A stretch of DNA of 6,045 nucleotides from NCBI GenBank assembly GCA_002794515.1, contig PGTJ01000165.1:1-6045 (forward strand), written 5' to 3'. The notes below the pieces were generated by a model. It ran no database searches. It worked only from the letters and a program-made list of their open reading frames with translations, and was not told the DNA's origin. This document shows, piece after piece, positions 3,706-6,045 of the stretch. The stretch is from Phototrophicales bacterium. Its GTDB lineage: Bacteria; Chloroflexota; Anaerolineae; Aggregatilineales; Phototrophicaceae. Made by a program: the position numbers and the translations under genes. The stretch's first letter is position 1, and each line of letters begins with the position of its first letter.

Positions 3706-5922
3706 TCAGGGTTCAGACGGCATAAAGCGGATGCGGTCTATCATCAACGCCAACGGGCGTATATCGGCATTCATGCCCAAATCGGCGGGGCTAATCGCCG
3801 AATCATAATCAAAGGTGATGGTCAAATGTTGACCGTCCCCTACCCATTCGGCAGGTAATGTGACTGATGTGGCGCTCAAACTGGTGGTGGAGATGACATA
3901 TTCGCCCAACAAATGATCATTCAGCCAGATTTTCGTGTTATTATCTTGATAAAATGACTGTGCCACCAAATCCATCGTGTAATCACCACGAATGGGTGGT
4001 AAATCCACATGGACTTTCGCTTCGGATAATGCACCCGTCCAGCGCACGCTAATCCCCGCCACCATTTCGGGGTTATGAAAACCCATGCCGATGAAAAACG
4101 GGTCGGATACACCACCAATATCCACCGTATACGCACCATCGATCAGTGGCGGGATGCGTGGTGGGCATCCATCAGGATGCCATGCGGTGCGATAAACCAC
4201 TGCGTCATGCTCTAAAAATACAGGACATAGCAAATCGGGGTGGCTATTAAAAAATCCAAAAATTTCTTGCAATGTCGGATGATACCGCCCAATATCGATC
4301 AAATCCTGATGCACGACAATATACCCAACCGGATACTCGAAAATCACCCGCCGTAATTGTGGCACGACCAAATCGGGCATGAGCGCACGGCGCTGTCCGA
4401 GCCAACTAAAAAGTGGGTCATCAACGTTATATCGATAAAAAGATTCCAGTGGCGCACGCGAGATGAAGCCGTTAATCATACGTTTTTCGTGGATGATGCC
4501 ATAAAATTGCAATTGGATGGCACGCGCATCATCGAATAACACCTCGCCTGTACCAACGCTCATCGGCACTTCGACCACGACATATTCATATGGCTCATGC
4601 CGCATGGTCTCGTAAAATTGATAAGGATAAAAGACATCATCTAACGGTGCTGTGGCGAATAGGCGCGTATCAAAGGCGAGGATGAGTATCACCATGACGG
4701 CTAAAGCGGGATAATAACGCCGATGACGGGTATGATAAGCCGACCACGCAATGCCGATGAACGTCATGGCGGCGATTAAAAATATGGGCGCAAGTCGCCA
4801 TGGCATCCGCAACTGTCCGTTGGTGATGTCGAACACAAGCCGATACGGCATGGGGATGGTCGTGCCGAATAAGGTTATATCCGCGCCGAGCGTGATGAGG
4901 AAGGGAGGAATCGCCACCCATAGCCAAAACCACTTGCCCGCGTTGGGATAATCGCTATGGCGGGTGTATCGGCGTTTTTGCGATGTATGACGGGCGAAAA
5001 TCAGGGTGATGAAGATGCCGATAAAGGCAAATCCGCCGACAGTCGGCACATTCCAATACCACCACACGGCATCTGGATGGATATACCCCCATAACGGGAT
5101 GCCCGGACGGTCTGTGACCACTTGTTCGGGTAATGTCCCCCTAAATTGGAGCATATAGGGCAACGGTCCCAAGAACCAGAGCAATGCCAACCCAACACTG
5201 ACCACGCCCACCCCTGCTATCACCAACCAAAGGCGCTTTTCGCTCCGCCATAGGGTTAATAAGCCATATGGCACAAGCACAAATGCCGTGAAAATAGGGA
5301 ATTGCAAATCGCTCACACCCAAACCCCATATCCCAACCCCTTGTAAACCGATGAGGAATATGGCACGTCCAATCTGGCGATATTCGATCGCCTCGACCAG
5401 CCATCTCCACATCAACAAATGCAATGGCAACCAAAACCAATTCATCAAATTCAAATGGGTGTTGTAATAAAAATAACGGATGAGGGGCGAAAATTGGATC
5501 ACCAATCCGCCGATGAGCGCCCAGAAAAGGGTTATTTTTTCTGATCGCAACCAGGCAAAGGTGACAAATCCGTTGAGTGTACAGCCAATCCACAAAATGA
5601 TGTTCACCGCGCCGAGTGTGCCGAATATCGGCTCGAAGATCAGCCAAATCGGAAACCACACCGCCGATAAGGCATGATAACCCAAATTATTCATGATGGG
5701 ATAAAACACAAAATCTGTGAGATAGATATTCAAGTGGGGTATCGAGAGCGCATGACGCATCCACCAATAATTCCAGTTATAAGTGAAGACATCGTAGCCC
5801 GCCGTTTTTTGCCCACTAAAGAAAAGCAGAGGATAAATAATGAGCGTAGCAGACAGGGTGAAAAGGCATAATGCCAATAGATATTGGCGTGTTTGTGGTC
5901 GAACTTGCGTGAACATGGGCAT
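3706..5922 (-). CDS. Large multi-pass membrane protein, GT-C/YfhO-like putative glycosyltransferase with C-terminal beta-sandwich
   Basis: This 738-residue inner-membrane protein has about 11-12 hydrophobic segments in residues 13-418, followed by about 320 mostly soluble residues. After the first membrane segment the loop GYDVFTYNWNYWWMRHAL (42-59) carries an acidic residue followed by aromatic repeats, as in the first extracellular loop of GT-C enzymes, where Asp44 would be the candidate catalytic or metal residue. GVSDLQFPIF (202-211), WYWNVPTVGGFAFIG (288-302) and MPYRLVFDITNGQLRMPWRL (358-377) resemble conserved loops of YfhO/GT-C-like proteins. GT-C enzymes move sugars from lipid-phosphate donors on the outer face of the membrane. 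Residues about 590-738 look like a carbohydrate-binding-type beta-sandwich (RWTGALSEAKVHVDLP at 627-642, IWLNDHLLGEY at 665-675, closing IDRIRF). Donor and acceptor are unknown. GGGGA is spaced better for the ATG at 5916 than for 5922, so the protein may start at Met3. Confidence 0.75.
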   Translation of the reverse strand: MPMFTQVRPQTRQYLLALCLFTLSATLIIYPLLFFSGQKTAGYDVFTYNWNYWWMRHALSIPHLNIYLTDFVFYPIMNNLGYHALSAVWFPIWLIFEPIFGTLGAVNIILWIGCTLNGFVTFAWLRSEKITLFWALIGGLVIQFSPLIRYFYYNTHLNLMNWFWLPLHLLMWRWLVEAIEYRQIGRAIFLIGLQGVGIWGLGVSDLQFPIFTAFVLVPYGLLTLWRSEKRLWLVIAGVGVVSVGLALLWFLGPLPYMLQFRGTLPEQVVTDRPGIPLWGYIHPDAVWWYWNVPTVGGFAFIGIFITLIFARHTSQKRRYTRHSDYPNAGKWFWLWVAIPPFLITLGADITLFGTTIPMPYRLVFDITNGQLRMPWRLAPIFLIAAMTFIGIAWSAYHTRHRRYYPALAVMVILILAFDTRLFATAPLDDVFYPYQFYETMRHEPYEYVVVEVPMSVGTGEVLFDDARAIQLQFYGIIHEKRMINGFISRAPLESFYRYNVDDPLFSWLGQRRALMPDLVVPQLRRVIFEYPVGYIVVHQDLIDIGRYHPTLQEIFGFFNSHPDLLCPVFLEHDAVVYRTAWHPDGCPPRIPPLIDGAYTVDIGGVSDPFFIGMGFHNPEMVAGISVRWTGALSEAKVHVDLPPIRGDYTMDLVAQSFYQDNNTKIWLNDHLLGEYVISTTSLSATSVTLPAEWVGDGQHLTITFDYDSAISPADLGMNADIRPLALMIDRIRFMPSEP

Positions 5923-5934
5923 CCCCGTATGTGA

Positions 5935-5953
5935 AACGGTGGTTTTTACCGTT
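5935..5953. other. Palindrome in the leader of the membrane protein gene
   Basis: AACGGT (5935-5940) and ACCGTT (5948-5953) are perfect inverted arms around a 7-base spacer. The right arm overlaps the candidate -35 of the divergent plus-strand promoter, and the whole lies in the 5' leader of the minus-strand gene. It could be an operator acting on both genes, or an mRNA hairpin 12 bases before the start codon. Confidence 0.4.
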
Positions 5954-5981
5954 GGCGAAATGACAAAATCCCCCCTATAAT
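5952..5981 (+). promoter_or_regulatory. Probable sigma-70-type promoter of the gene at 6022
   Basis: A perfect TATAAT (5976-5981) is preceded by TTGGCG (5952-5957, 4 of 6 to the -35 consensus) with an 18-base spacer. Predicted start of transcription is near 5988, about 34 bases before the ATG at 6022. It is the best promoter match in the window. Confidence 0.55.
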
Positions 5982-5985
5982 AACA
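5977..5985 (-). promoter_or_regulatory. Candidate extended -10 for the membrane protein gene, overlapping the divergent promoter
   Basis: Read on the minus strand, 5985-5977 is TGTTATTAT, a TGn plus TATTAT (5 of 6). It uses the same bases as the plus-strand TATAAT. No -35 match lies upstream at the right distance. It would give the membrane protein mRNA a leader of roughly 50 bases containing the AACGGT palindrome. Confidence 0.3.
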
Positions 5986-6021
5986 GGCACATCAACATTT
6001 TTTACATGGAGAGTTTTGAAC

Positions 6022-6045
6022 ATGCGTGTATTGAAAACCCTAACC
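6022..6045 (+). CDS. Start of a further gene, truncated by window edge
   Basis: The ATG at 6022 follows GGAGAG (6008-6013), with GGAG ending 10 bases upstream, and lies just downstream of a good promoter. The eight visible codons give MRVLKTLT, a basic-then-hydrophobic opening suggestive of an export signal. Function cannot be told from so little sequence. Confidence 0.55.

Noticed and set aside
5141..5659. 172-codon open frame on the minus strand inside the membrane protein gene
   Set aside because: It is an alternative frame of the 738-residue protein, whose hydrophobic pattern and motifs run continuously through it. The alternative product is rich in His, Arg and Cys and has no recognisable motif.
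6031..6045. Shared string GAAAACCCTA near the starts of the genes at 1930 and 6022
   Set aside because: It encodes Lys-Thr-Leu in both signal-peptide openings and is short, so similar codons for similar residues explain it.

Overview
The window looks like ordinary chromosomal DNA of a bacterium, most likely a member of the Chloroflexota (Anaerolineae-like). This assignment is an inference. It rests on a secreted protein with the GFGMVWR-type repeat that I associate with that phylum, on a large GT-C/YfhO-like membrane protein with a C-terminal beta-sandwich, and on Thr/Pro-rich linkers in exported proteins. There is no rRNA, tRNA, CRISPR array, transposase or phage gene, and base composition looks even throughout.

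Layout: (1) 1-465, plus strand, the 3' part of an aldose 1-epimerase-like gene. (2) 518-1684, minus strand, a secreted PQQ-type glucose/sorbosone dehydrogenase (GSDH) family protein that converges on the epimerase gene across a strong hairpin. (3) 1685-1929, a divergent intergenic region with promoter-like elements, a palindrome, a short dispersed repeat and a long imperfect inverted repeat. (4) 1930-2751, plus strand, a lipoprotein with a formylglycine-generating-enzyme (SUMF1/FGE) fold that lacks the expected catalytic cysteines. (5) 2752-2971, a convergent gap with an intrinsic terminator, the second repeat copy and two abutting hairpins. (6) 2972-3601, minus strand, a secreted protein of unknown function. 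(7) 3706-5922, minus strand, a 738-residue multi-pass membrane protein, probably a GT-C-like glycosyltransferase or YfhO relative, with a hairpin starting at its stop codon. (8) 5923-6021, a divergent promoter region with a TATAAT box whose sequence is readable on both strands. (9) 6022-6045, the first eight codons of a further plus-strand gene.

The genes alternate in orientation, so there is no obvious multi-gene operon. Only the membrane protein and the small secreted protein run in the same direction, 104 bases apart with a hairpin between them. The common theme is the cell envelope and sugars: an intracellular-type sugar epimerase, an exported sugar dehydrogenase homologue, an exported lipoprotein, an exported unknown and a putative lipid-linked-sugar glycosyltransferase. 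No pathway linking them can be demonstrated from this sequence. I see no convincing new multi-gene system. The most useful leads are the FGE-fold lipoprotein without its active-site cysteines, the unknown secreted protein, and the dense palindromic content of the three main gaps.
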